This document shows positions 32,251-40,548 of a stretch of DNA of 64,000 nucleotides, piece by piece. The position numbers and the translations under genes were made by a program. The notes below the pieces were generated by a model. The model saw only the letters and a program-made list of their open reading frames with translations, was not told the DNA's origin and made no database searches. How positions within the stretch are numbered: position 1 is the stretch's first letter; every line of letters starts with the position of its first letter. The DNA comes from Mycobacterium sp. IS-836 (GTDB taxonomy: Bacteria; Actinomycetota; Actinomycetes; Mycobacteriales; Mycobacteriaceae). The DNA lies in the NCBI RefSeq assembly GCF_001954275.1, contig NZ_MBEU01000053.1:1-64000 (forward strand), written 5' to 3'.

Positions 32251-33222
32251 ATGGTGCTGACCGTGCTGCGCTTCAACTTCGCCTCGCCGCAGGGCGAGCC
32301 GAGGACGCAGAGCGGGATCTTGTCCGCCGCACTCGAACTGGCGCAGTGGGGCGAATCCCGAGGCATCACCACGGTCAGCGTCGACGAGCACCACGCGACC
32401 GGCCACGGATGGAGCTGCAACCCCATCATGGCGGCGTCGATGTTCTTGGCGCGAACGACGACTCTGATCGCCAGCGTGGACTGCGCGCTTGGCCCGTTGT
32501 GGAATCCCGTGCGCCTGGCCGAGGACATCGCGCTGGTTGACAACATGAGCCGAGGACGGCTGCACACCACGGTGGGGTTGGGTTACCGGACCGTCGAATA
32601 CGACGCGCTGGCGGTCGATTTCGGCCGGCGGGGCGAGCTGATGGACGGCTTGATCGAGCGAATGCTGTCGGTGTGGTCCGGCGGCGACCCGGACTCAGGA
32701 ATCTGCACCGGCACCTGGACCCGGCCGCACCCACCGCTGTATATCGGCGGGGGCGCGCGTGCGACAGCGCGGCGGGCCGCGCGCTTCCGGCTACCGCTCA
32801 GCCTGGCCGACCACCTGCCCGACATCGCCGACTACTACCGCGAGCTGTGTTCCGACGTCGGCCTGACGCCGTTCGTCATCATGCCCGGCCCGATCAACCG
32901 CGGCATGATCTACCTGCACGAGGATCCGGACCGGGCGTGGGCGGAACTCGGCGAGCACATCCTCTGGGAGGCAGTCACTTACGGCGAATGGGCAACCGAC
33001 CATCGTTCACTCATGCACCTGCCGGGAGTCCGGACGCTGGACGAGGTGAAGGCATCGGGACGATACCGATTCCTGACTCCCGAGCAGCTCATCGCCGAAG
33101 TCCGCGAGTCCGAACACTACGGGCCGTTGGTGATGCATCCGCTGGTCGGCGGCATGCCCGTCGACGAAGCATGGCAGTCGGTTCAGCTGCTCACCGACGT
33201 GGTCCTGCCGGCGCTCGACTAA
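32251..33222 (+). CDS. LLM-class flavin-dependent oxidoreductase
   Basis: A 323-residue luciferase-like monooxygenase. SVDEHHATGHGW, TTTLIASVDCALGPLWNPVRLAEDIALVDNMSRGRLHTTVGLGYRTVEYDA and YIGGGARATARRAARF are the family landmarks. Mycobacterial members use FMN or F420. ATG at 32251 is ten bases after the VOC gene. It closes the rightward sulfotransferase-to-oxidoreductase operon. Confidence 0.9.
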   Translation: MVLTVLRFNFASPQGEPRTQSGILSAALELAQWGESRGITTVSVDEHHATGHGWSCNPIMAASMFLARTTTLIASVDCALGPLWNPVRLAEDIALVDNMSRGRLHTTVGLGYRTVEYDALAVDFGRRGELMDGLIERMLSVWSGGDPDSGICTGTWTRPHPPLYIGGGARATARRAARFRLPLSLADHLPDIADYYRELCSDVGLTPFVIMPGPINRGMIYLHEDPDRAWAELGEHILWEAVTYGEWATDHRSLMHLPGVRTLDEVKASGRYRFLTPEQLIAEVRESEHYGPLVMHPLVGGMPVDEAWQSVQLLTDVVLPALD

Positions 33223-33234
33223 GTCTGTCGTCCT

Positions 33235-33259
33235 GATTGAAGCCCTCCGGGGCGGGTAC
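33235..33259 (+). promoter_or_regulatory. SigF-like promoter, GATT-N15-GGGTAC
   Basis: GATT at 33235-33238 and GGGTAC at 33254-33259 have the 15-base SigF spacing; the -35 differs from GTTT by one base. It is 51 bases upstream of the DUF6131 gene at 33310. It mirrors the element before the other DUF6131 gene. Confidence 0.5.
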
Positions 33260-33309
33260 TCGGGCATTTCGGGCTAATTCAACGTGCGCGTAATGGAGAG
33301 GAGTGTGCT

Positions 33310-33465
33310 GTGATCATCCTGGGCATCATTCTCTTGATCATCGGTTACTTCACGAGCCTGTCGATCCTGTACACGATCGGCGGAATCCTGGTGGTCATCG
33401 GTGTGATCTTGTGGATCCTCGGCGCGGTCGGGCGCCCGGTGGCCGGCAGAAGGGTCTGGTTCTAG
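33310..33465 (+). CDS. DUF6131-family two-helix membrane protein
   Basis: A 51-residue protein from GTG at 33310: MIILGIILLIIGYFTSLSIL, a second helix, then GAVGRPVAGRRVWF. It has the same length as the protein at 3981 and shares the GRPVAGRR tail. AGGAG sits seven bases before the start. It stands alone between the LLM gene and the convergent ribokinase-like gene, whose stop codon overlaps its own by three bases. A SigF-like promoter is present, so stress expression is likely. Confidence 0.8.
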   Translation: MIILGIILLIIGYFTSLSILYTIGGILVVIGVILWILGAVGRPVAGRRVWF

Positions 33466-34343
33466 CCGATTTCGTCAAGGGATGGGCGTCCGCCAAGGCG
33501 CTGCACCGTGGAGCTGGGGGCGGCAGCGGCTTGCTGTCCTGCATGCTGAGGCCCGGCGCCGTCACGCAATGCGGAAATAAGCCCGGCAACAAAGGCATCG
33601 CCGGCGCCGGTCGGATCGACCACGTCTACGTCGGCGAATTCGAATAGCTCGCTGCCTCCACGCCACGCCAGGAGGTCGCCCACGTCGGGAACCGCAATCG
33701 CAACGAGCTCAGGCCCGCACGTCAAAAGATTGTCGGCCAGCTCGGCCGCTTCGTCCACAGTGCCAACGGCTTTTCCACCGATAAGCGCGGCCTCTGTGGC
33801 ATCGGCCCGTATCACGTCCACGGATGCAAGCAAATCGGCTTGAATATCCTGCGGCGGTGCACCATCCGCGACGACGCGCACACCACGCCGCCGGGCCCGG
33901 CGCGCGGCCGCCAGCGCCGTCTCCGCCGGCTGCTGCAGCTGAATTGAAACGATCTCCGCCCCGTTTAACCGCTCGGCCGACCGGTCGAGGTCGTCGACCC
34001 GCACGAGCGAGCTTTCCGGTATGTGTTCGAGAAGCATTCGCTCCGGCGGCGGTGCCACCAGATCAACCAGCAGTGCCGTGGTCCCGCGTCGCACGACGCC
34101 CCCTATGTCAATACCGTCACCTTCCGCTTCCTCAAGCACGAAAGTTCCCGCTGTGTCGTCGCCCACCACGCCGATTAGTGCGACCGGTACCCCGAGCTGG
34201 GCGAGACCGACTGCCTGGTTGGCGCCCTTGCCGCCCAGCAGCTCTTCGCGCTGCAGAATTGTTCTGGACTCACTCGCCGACGGTGGCCCATCGGTGCGTA
34301 GTACCAGGTCCCGGCCGATCTGGCCGATCACCACAACACTCAT
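33462..34343 (-). CDS. PfkB-family carbohydrate kinase (ribokinase-like)
   Basis: A 293-residue sugar or nucleoside kinase. The first signature GGKGANQA is at 37-44, with GVPVALIGVVGDD; the second, DPTGAGDA, is at 243-250 with catalytic Asp249. GKGANQA and ILQREELLGGKG are typical of ribokinase (RbsK), so ribose is a fair guess, but no ribose transporter is nearby. ATG at 34343 starts MSVVVIGQIGRDLV. It is separated from the TetR gene by four bases and may be co-transcribed with it. Confidence 0.88.
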   Translation of the reverse strand: MSVVVIGQIGRDLVLRTDGPPSASESRTILQREELLGGKGANQAVGLAQLGVPVALIGVVGDDTAGTFVLEEAEGDGIDIGGVVRRGTTALLVDLVAPPPERMLLEHIPESSLVRVDDLDRSAERLNGAEIVSIQLQQPAETALAAARRARRRGVRVVADGAPPQDIQADLLASVDVIRADATEAALIGGKAVGTVDEAAELADNLLTCGPELVAIAVPDVGDLLAWRGGSELFEFADVDVVDPTGAGDAFVAGLISALRDGAGPQHAGQQAAAAPSSTVQRLGGRPSLDEIG

Positions 34344-34347
34344 TGGG

Positions 34348-34968
34348 TTACTGTGCCCGTTTCCGCCCAACGTATGCGCGCTGCCAATGATGGCTCTTGA
34401 TCGCTTCGAGGGCGTCGGTGACGTAGCGGTCCAGCGGGCGCGGCTTCTTGCTCGACTGGCGCACCCAGGTCTGGAATGCGAAATCGCCTGCGGCAAAGCC
34501 GAGTTGGACCAGAAGGCCTGGTCGGATATCGGCGTCGGGGTTGGCGCCCATGCGCTCGCCGATCAGTTTCGTCGCCCGTTCCTTGTCCGCGGGTGTGTGC
34601 AGCGTGACCTTGCCGAGCAGATTAGGCGCAACCAGCAGGGCTTCGCGCCACTCCTCACAGTCGGCTTCGTCGAATGACCGGGTTCGGACAATGATGGCGT
34701 TGATCAGTGCGACATCCGGCGCCTCTCCCGCCGGGCGTTGTTCGAGCAGGTTCACGATCGCGGCGCCACCGTGGCGAACCGGCGCAAGCAGCAGATCCTC
34801 CTTTGTTGGCACGTGCCGGAAGAAGGTGCGTGGCGAAACGCCTGCGGCCGAGGCGATTTCCTCGGTCGTCACGGCGTCGTACCCACGCTCGACGAAGAGC
34901 CGGAACGCCGCGCGCCTGATGTCGGCCCGGACCTGTGCGCGCTGTCGATCGCGCAGCGACTCTTTCAT
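34348..34968 (-). CDS. TetR-family transcriptional regulator
   Basis: A 206-residue regulator with DIRRAAFRLFVERGYDAVTTEEIASAAGVSPRTFFRHVPTKEDLLLAP as the HTH; FFRHV in place of the usual FYYHF is common. The C-terminal ligand domain is helical. ATG at 34968 overlaps the SDR stop by four bases. Located fourth in the leftward operon from 37307, it probably controls the divergent promoter at 37308-37396. Confidence 0.9.
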   Translation of the reverse strand: MKESLRDRQRAQVRADIRRAAFRLFVERGYDAVTTEEIASAAGVSPRTFFRHVPTKEDLLLAPVRHGGAAIVNLLEQRPAGEAPDVALINAIIVRTRSFDEADCEEWREALLVAPNLLGKVTLHTPADKERATKLIGERMGANPDADIRPGLLVQLGFAAGDFAFQTWVRQSSKKPRPLDRYVTDALEAIKSHHWQRAYVGRKRAQ

Positions 34969-35738
34969 CGGAAGCTGCCGATACCACCGTCGACGTGAAT
35001 GGTTTGACCCGTGATGAACGTGGCGTCGCTGCTGAGTAGGAACGCCACCAGCGCGCCCACGTCGGTGCGCACGTCTCCGATGCGCTTCATCGGAACGCGT
35101 CTCACCGCCTTCGCGTAATCGTCGGGCGCGTATTGCTTCCACAGCTTGACGCCGTCGGACTCGGCGAACGGGCAGATGACGTTGACGCGGATGTTGTCGC
35201 GCCCCCATTCCAGGGCGGCGACCTTCGACAGTCCCCGGATGCCCTCCTTGGCGGTTGCGTACCCGCCCCACCTGGGTTCGCCCCCGGTGCCCGTCCCCGA
35301 GCCGAGGTTCACGATCGATCCGCCGCCGGCCTCGACCATCACCGGGTGCACCGCCTGCATGAGCAGGAATGTTGCCCGGGGCCCGACGTCGTAGCCGAGC
35401 GCCAGGTCCTCGGTGGTGATGTCGACGAACGCCTTGGGCTCGTTGGTGGCGATGGCGTTGTTGACCAGGCCATGCACGGTACCGAAGGCGTCGATCGCAG
35501 CCGCCACGATCCGCTGGGCGCTGTCGGGATCGCGCAGATTGGCGACCAACTTCTCGACCCGGCCCGTCGACCCCAGCTCGTCGGTCGTCGTGCTCAGGAC
35601 ATCGGCTTGGATGTCGACCAGCAGCACCGCCGCACCGCGTTCGAGCAGCGCGGCGGCGATGCCCTTGCCCACGCCCTGCGCGGCACCGGTGACGATTGCC
35701 ACGTGGCCGCGCATCGACTCGGGATGGGTGTAGGTCAT
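34965..35738 (-). CDS. SDR-family oxidoreductase
   Basis: A 257-residue short-chain dehydrogenase with TGAAQGVG (17-24), NNAIATNEP in place of the usual NNAG, LGSGTGTGGEPRWGGYATAKEG giving Tyr and Lys, and FITGQTIHVDGG. The altered NNAI and the Gly/Thr-rich segment before the Tyr set it apart from the other SDRs here. ATG at 35738 overlaps the stop of the VOC frame by four bases; that coupling implies the VOC gene was translated to its end in the ancestor. Confidence 0.9.
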   Translation of the reverse strand: MTYTHPESMRGHVAIVTGAAQGVGKGIAAALLERGAAVLLVDIQADVLSTTTDELGSTGRVEKLVANLRDPDSAQRIVAAAIDAFGTVHGLVNNAIATNEPKAFVDITTEDLALGYDVGPRATFLLMQAVHPVMVEAGGGSIVNLGSGTGTGGEPRWGGYATAKEGIRGLSKVAALEWGRDNIRVNVICPFAESDGVKLWKQYAPDDYAKAVRRVPMKRIGDVRTDVGALVAFLLSSDATFITGQTIHVDGGIGSFR

Positions 35739-36237
35739 GTCACGGGCCCCATCCGTAGCGGCACGCCCCGGTGCATCTCGTAGGTGCTGCGCGCGCCGCC
35801 GGGCAGCTCGATGAACTCCACCGGCGTTCCGTCCGGGTCCTTGACGAAAAACATTCGCACCCGCCTATTTCGAACGGATCCTGGTCGGGCGTACAGCCCG
35901 CGGCGGTGATGCGACGGTGGGTGTCGTCGAGGTCCGGGACGGAGAGCGACACGTTGTGGATGCCGGTGACGCGTCGGCGCTCCGGCTGGTCCGCGGGCGG
36001 CTTGGCGCCGAGGGAGAGCAGCTCGACCATCAACCCGCCCAGCAAGCCGCCCACCACCCGGCCCTCCTGCTTTCGCTTGGCATGCAGGACCGCGTCGAAG
36101 GGTTCCCCGGAGATCAGGGTCTCGAAGATGACCTCCATGCCGATCACGTCGCGGTAGAACGCCAGCGAGCGGTCCATGTCGGTCACGCCGATGACGAGGT
36201 GGCAGAACGACACATCGTCTAGGACGCCGGATGTCAT
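35735..36237 (-). pseudogene. VOC-family protein gene, frameshifted
   Basis: The frame from ATG at 36237 reads a good glyoxalase-fold protein (VSFCHLVIGVTDMDRSLAFYRDVIGME through DDTHRRITAAGCTPDQDPFEIGG), then loses sense near 35862. The continuation MFFVKDPDGTPVEFIELPGG, including the essential C-terminal metal Glu, is in the neighbouring frame and ends at 35735. One missing G in the run complementary to CCC at 35860-35862 explains this. Either the gene is broken or the base call is wrong. Both ends overlap neighbours by four bases, as in an intact operon. Confidence 0.85.
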
Positions 36238-37307
36238 AGCGGCGCAGCAAGTTTGGGGGCGGGGCGTCCGGCGAAAAGCGGTAGGTCGAGATAGGTCTTG
36301 ATGCCGGGGCCGGCGGCGCAGACGTCGGGAATCGCGTTGACGCAGTGGTTGGCCGTGGCGACGACACCGGGGTTTCGTTTGAGCCCTTCGGCGATGGATG
36401 GTGGTTGCAGGCCCTTGAAGGTCAGAGACACGGTGGGGTCGCCGGTGATCTCGACCTCGAAGCGTTCGCCGAGCCCGCCGAAGTTCCAGTCCGGTTCCAG
36501 GTTGTCTTCACCCATCAGCCAGTTGACCGCCGCGGTGATGACCGGTTCGCCGTCGGCGATCGCTTGCCAGCGGAATCGGCGGGCGGCCACGGTTCCCTCG
36601 GTGATTGGGAAGGGGTCGTAGTCGATGTCGGCGGTCGCGACGGCGATCTCCTGGACGGTCCTGATGTTGGGATCGATGCGAAAACCCATGTGCTCGGCCA
36701 CCATTCGCACGGACATCTTGAAGCCCGCCTCGAGCAGCGTGGCCATGGGCCCTTGCATGGCTTCCTCGGGGGTGCCGCCGAAGCCCATGATGTGGCGCAC
36801 GACATCCGGCGCGTTGTAGGTGCGGATGTCGGAGAACTCCTCGGCGCGCACATGGGTGACCGCTGATGACAGTCCGGACAGCATCAGCGGGAATCGCTCC
36901 GTGATGCCGCCGGGATGGATGCCGGACCCGTGCAACGTCACCCCACCCTCGACCGCGGCGTCCGCAATTGCTTTGACGGCCGGGTTGTCGAGGTCGGGAT
37001 ATACCCAGCCGACCGGTGTGACGACGTTCTTGCCGGACCGCAGAATCGCGACGACCTCGTCGTCGTTGGGGATCAGTGGGCTGTACACGACGCAGTCGGC
37101 GTTGAGGGCGAGCACCTCGTCGGCGCTGGAGGTGGCGGTGACGCCGAGGTCGTCCGTTCCGATGATCCGGCCGACGTCGACGCCGTCCTTTTCCGCGCTG
37201 TGCACCCAGCACCCGACGAGCTCGAGCTGCGGATGATTCACGACGCATTCGATGGCGGCCTTGCCGACACCTCCGGTCGCCCACTGGATGACGCGAAGCT
37301 TGCTCAT
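36234..37307 (-). CDS. DapB-like NAD(P)-dependent dehydrogenase
   Basis: A 357-residue protein with a Rossmann N-terminus, RVIQWATGGVGKAAIECVVNHPQLELVGCWVH, as in dihydrodipicolinate reductase and 2,4-diaminopentanoate dehydrogenase relatives, then SGIHPGGITERFPLMLSG in the catalytic part. Many mycobacterial paralogues sit in steroid- or terpenoid-type clusters; the substrate is unknown. ATG at 37307 has GGGAGGT upstream, a strong ribosome site. It is the first gene of the leftward operon and is divergent from the SDR at 37397. Confidence 0.88.
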   Translation of the reverse strand: MSKLRVIQWATGGVGKAAIECVVNHPQLELVGCWVHSAEKDGVDVGRIIGTDDLGVTATSSADEVLALNADCVVYSPLIPNDDEVVAILRSGKNVVTPVGWVYPDLDNPAVKAIADAAVEGGVTLHGSGIHPGGITERFPLMLSGLSSAVTHVRAEEFSDIRTYNAPDVVRHIMGFGGTPEEAMQGPMATLLEAGFKMSVRMVAEHMGFRIDPNIRTVQEIAVATADIDYDPFPITEGTVAARRFRWQAIADGEPVITAAVNWLMGEDNLEPDWNFGGLGERFEVEITGDPTVSLTFKGLQPPSIAEGLKRNPGVVATANHCVNAIPDVCAAGPGIKTYLDLPLFAGRPAPKLAAPL

Positions 37308-37396
37308 GGCTGACCTCCCGCACGCCTTTACATCGCACCAACGAGATGGCACGGTATGACTACCTGGCAGTGACTGTCAATGAGGAAGGTCGGTCG

Positions 37397-38254
37397 GTGG
37401 GCGTTCTCGACGGCAAGGTTGCGATCGTCACCGGGACCAGCCGCGGTGTCGGTGTCGGGATCGCGCATGAACTGCTCCGCGCCGGCGCCACGGTCGTCGG
37501 ATGCTCACGCTCGCCACTGGACACCATCCCCGGCGTGGAAGCCGGCTGGGCGGCCCGAGCTTCGCAACGAGTGTGCGACCAAGGTGACTACCACTCGATC
37601 GACTCTCTCGTCGCCGACGTCGTGGCGACCCACGGCCGAATCGACATCCTGGTGAACAACGCCGGCGGCACCGTCCCGGCGCCGCATGTGGAGAGCATTC
37701 CCGAACTCGTCCAACGCATTCAGGGCGCGCCGCGAAGCGACGACGACTTCGAGCGCACGGCGCTGTTTCACGCTTATGCGGTGCAGATGAACCTCATCAG
37801 CCCGCTGTGGTTCGCCATCCGGGTGTACCGGCAGATGGCCACCCAGGACGGCACCGGCTGCATCATCAACATTTCCAGCGGTGCCGGGCATCCGGCGGGG
37901 TCACCGACGTTGGTCTCCTATGGCGCGGCCAAGAGCGGGCTCAATCACCTCACGCGGTCGCTGGCCGAGGAGTGGGGACCGAAGGTTCGTGTCAACTGCG
38001 TCGCGCTGGGCCCGACCATGACCGAGAACTTCCGGTCGTTCGTGCTGCCCAAAGACGATCCGACCGGCGAAAAGTACTTCGCCGCCGTCCCGTTGCGCCG
38101 CGCGGGGGAACCGGCGGAGGTGGGCCGCGTGTGCGTCTTTCTCGCGAGCGGGGACGCGGACTTCGTCAACGGCACGACGATCGAGCACGACGGCGGCATG
38201 CTGCCCGGCGTGCTCTACGACGCGGGCCTGAAGACGATCACCGATCTGCTGTAA
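37397..38254 (+). CDS. SDR-family oxidoreductase
   Basis: A 285-residue short-chain dehydrogenase: TGTSRGVG as cofactor loop, NNAGG, ISSGAGHPAGSPTLVSYGAAKSG with Tyr and Lys, and FLASGDADFVNGTTIEHDGG. An insertion after NNAGG (VESIPELVQRIQGAPRSDDDF) enlarges the substrate region. GTG at 37397 with GGAAGGT in front is preferred; ATG at 37346 would put the promoter-region palindromes inside the gene. DUF1330 follows after ten bases. Confidence 0.9.
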   Translation: MGVLDGKVAIVTGTSRGVGVGIAHELLRAGATVVGCSRSPLDTIPGVEAGWAARASQRVCDQGDYHSIDSLVADVVATHGRIDILVNNAGGTVPAPHVESIPELVQRIQGAPRSDDDFERTALFHAYAVQMNLISPLWFAIRVYRQMATQDGTGCIINISSGAGHPAGSPTLVSYGAAKSGLNHLTRSLAEEWGPKVRVNCVALGPTMTENFRSFVLPKDDPTGEKYFAAVPLRRAGEPAEVGRVCVFLASGDADFVNGTTIEHDGGMLPGVLYDAGLKTITDLL

Positions 38255-38264
38255 GGAGATTCAC

Positions 38265-38648
38265 GTGAGCAGCCTGCAACCCACTCCCGAACAGTTCGCC
38301 GCGCTGGCCGCGCGGCCGGCGGACGAACCGGTGGTGATGGTCAACCTGCTGACGTTCAAGGCTGACGGCGGCCTCGAGCGCTACGCACAGTACGGCCGTG
38401 ACGTCATCCCGCACCTCGAACGCGTCGGCGCCGCGGTGCTCTACGCGGGAGGCGCGCCGGCGGTGGTCATCGGCGACGGCGAACGGCCTTGGTGGGACGC
38501 GGTTCTCGTCGTCCAATACCCGTCGCCCCAGGCGTTCATCGACATGGTGACCACTCAGGAGTACGCCAAGATCCACGAGAATCGTGCCGCGGGCTTGGAG
38601 CGCGGGGACCTGATCGCGACGTCGGCGTGGTCGGTCGCGTCGGAGTGA
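38265..38648 (+). CDS. DUF1330-family protein
   Basis: A 127-residue ferredoxin-fold (dimeric alpha-beta barrel) protein with PVVMVNLLTFKADGGLERYAQYGRDVIPHL and WDAVLVVQYPSPQAFIDMVTTQEY. DUF1330 proteins are often encoded with oxidoreductases and are of unknown function. GTG at 38265 has AAGGAG upstream. It is downstream of the SDR on the same strand. Confidence 0.88.
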   Translation: MSSLQPTPEQFAALAARPADEPVVMVNLLTFKADGGLERYAQYGRDVIPHLERVGAAVLYAGGAPAVVIGDGERPWWDAVLVVQYPSPQAFIDMVTTQEYAKIHENRAAGLERGDLIATSAWSVASE

Positions 38649-38697
38649 TCTCCTGAGGCGCTAGCGGGTTGCTTCCCCGTGGGGGTCTAATTGGTGG

Positions 38698-40053
38698 ATG
38701 GAACTGATGATGCCCACCGATTCGGTGTTTTTGCTGGGGGAATCCCGTGAGCACCCCATGCACGTCGGGGGCCTAGCGCTATACGAGCCGCCGCCCGGCG
38801 CCGATCGGGGATTCGTCCGCGAGTTCTACGACCGGCTGGTCGCACAGCAGGATTTCCAGCCCACCTTTCTCAAGCGTCCCGCGACGTTCTTCGGTGGAAT
38901 CGCGAATCTCGCGTGGTCCTACGACAACGACCTCGACATCGACTATCACGTGCGGCGCTCGGCGCTGCCTTCTCCGGGGCGGGTTCGCGATCTGCTCGAA
39001 CTGACCTCGCTGCTGCATAGCAGCCTGCTCGATCGCCACCGTCCGCTGTGGGAGGCGTACGTGATCGAGGGTCTCAAGGACGGCCGCTTCGCGGTCTACA
39101 CCAAGATGCACCATGCACTCATCGACGGCGTCTCGGCCCTGAAGCTGATGCAACGCTCGCTGTCGTCCGACCCCGACGATCGCGAGATCCGGGCGCCATG
39201 GGGCCTGCTCAAACCCAAACGCAAGTCCGTCCCGTCGTCGCCGTTGAGCACGCTGAAACGGACCGCGGGAGGCGTTGCCGCACTGGCTCCTTCGACGGTC
39301 TCACTGGCTCGCGCGGCGCTGTTCGAGCAGCGGGTGACGCTGCCGTTCGGAGCCCCGCGCACCATGTTGAACGTCAAGATCGGGGGCGCCCGGCGGTGCG
39401 CGGCGCAGTCGTGGTCGGTCGATCGGATCAAGAACGTCAAGAAGGCCGCGGGCGTGACTCTCAACGATGTGGTCCTGACGATGTGCTCGGGAGCGCTGCG
39501 CTACTACCTGCTCGAGCAGAACGCGCTGCCGGACACCCCGCTGGTCGCGATGGTTCCGGTGAGCCTGCGCAAGGAACACGAGGCCGACGCCGGCGGCAAC
39601 CTCGTCGGAGCCATCCTGTGCAACCTGGCCACCGACATCGAGGATGCGGCCAGACGGCTGGAGATCGTCAGCGAGTCGATGCGCAACAACAAGAAGGTGT
39701 TCTCTGAATTGCCCCGGTTCCAGGCGCTGGCGTTGTCCGCGATGAACATGGGTGCCCTGGCTCTGGCGGCGGTTCCGGGGTGGGTGTCGTCGACGTCGCC
39801 GCCGTTCAACCTGGTCATATCGAACGTGCCGGGGCCGCACGAGCAGCTGTATTACGGGGGTGCGCGGCTGGACGGCAGCTATCCGCTATCGGCGATCGTG
39901 GACGGCCAGGCGCTGAACATCACCCTGGTCAGCAACGGCGCCAATCTCGATTTCGGTTTGACCGGATGCCGGCGCAGCGTGCCGCACCTGCAGCGCCTGC
40001 TCGCCCACCTGGAGTCGTCGCTCAAAGACCTGGAACGCGCCGTCGGGGTCTGA
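38698..40053 (+). CDS. tgs2: WS/DGAT acyltransferase Tgs2-like
   Basis: A 451-residue bifunctional wax ester synthase/diacylglycerol acyltransferase. The catalytic HHALIDG is at 138-144 (HHxxxDG), followed by the LNDVVLTMCSGALRYYL and NLVISNVPGP motifs of the family. It should esterify acyl-CoA to diacylglycerol or a fatty alcohol, feeding storage lipid. Followed by a Nudix gene and, two genes on, ligC, it corresponds in order and length to Rv3734c (Tgs2); orthology to that particular paralogue is inferred. Confidence 0.87.
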   Translation: MELMMPTDSVFLLGESREHPMHVGGLALYEPPPGADRGFVREFYDRLVAQQDFQPTFLKRPATFFGGIANLAWSYDNDLDIDYHVRRSALPSPGRVRDLLELTSLLHSSLLDRHRPLWEAYVIEGLKDGRFAVYTKMHHALIDGVSALKLMQRSLSSDPDDREIRAPWGLLKPKRKSVPSSPLSTLKRTAGGVAALAPSTVSLARAALFEQRVTLPFGAPRTMLNVKIGGARRCAAQSWSVDRIKNVKKAAGVTLNDVVLTMCSGALRYYLLEQNALPDTPLVAMVPVSLRKEHEADAGGNLVGAILCNLATDIEDAARRLEIVSESMRNNKKVFSELPRFQALALSAMNMGALALAAVPGWVSSTSPPFNLVISNVPGPHEQLYYGGARLDGSYPLSAIVDGQALNITLVSNGANLDFGLTGCRRSVPHLQRLLAHLESSLKDLERAVGV

Positions 40054-40061
40054 GTAACTAG

Positions 40062-40547
40062 ATGCCCAAACTCAGCGCCGGTGTGCTGTTGTACCGGGTT
40101 AGCGACGGCGTCGTCGAAGTTCTGATCGTGCATCCGGGCGGCCCGTTTTGGGCGCGCAAGGACGACGCGGCGTGGTCGATCCCGAAGGGTGAGTACACCG
40201 ACGGCGAGGACCCCTGGACGGTCGCGCAGCGGGAGTTTTCCGAGGAGCTCGGGCTGCCGACGCCCGCGGGGCCGCGCGTCGATTTCGGTCGGCTCAAACA
40301 GCCCAGCGGCAAAGTGGTTACGGCCTTCGGCGTGCGGGCCGATCTCGACGTCACCGATACGCGCAGCAACACCTTCGAACTCGAATGGCCGAAGGGCTCG
40401 GGCAAGTTGCGGGAGTTCCCCGAAGTCGATCGCGTCGGCTGGTTCCCGGTGACGCAGGCCCGCACCAAGCTGCTCAAGGGACAGCGGCCGTTTCTGGAGC
40501 GATTGATGACCCTGCCCGAGTTGGCGGGCTTGGACGAAGGGATCTGA
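40062..40547 (+). CDS. Nudix hydrolase
   Basis: A 161-residue protein with the Nudix box at 43-65 (GEYTDGEDPWTVAQREFSEELGL), matching GX5EX7REUXEEXGU with all catalytic Glu present. It hydrolyses a nucleoside diphosphate linked to some moiety; VRADLDVTDTRSNTFELEWPKGSG recalls the DR1025/ADP-sugar group. It is nine bases from tgs2. Corresponds to Rv3733c. Confidence 0.92.
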   Translation: MPKLSAGVLLYRVSDGVVEVLIVHPGGPFWARKDDAAWSIPKGEYTDGEDPWTVAQREFSEELGLPTPAGPRVDFGRLKQPSGKVVTAFGVRADLDVTDTRSNTFELEWPKGSGKLREFPEVDRVGWFPVTQARTKLLKGQRPFLERLMTLPELAGLDEGI

Positions 40548-40548
40548 A

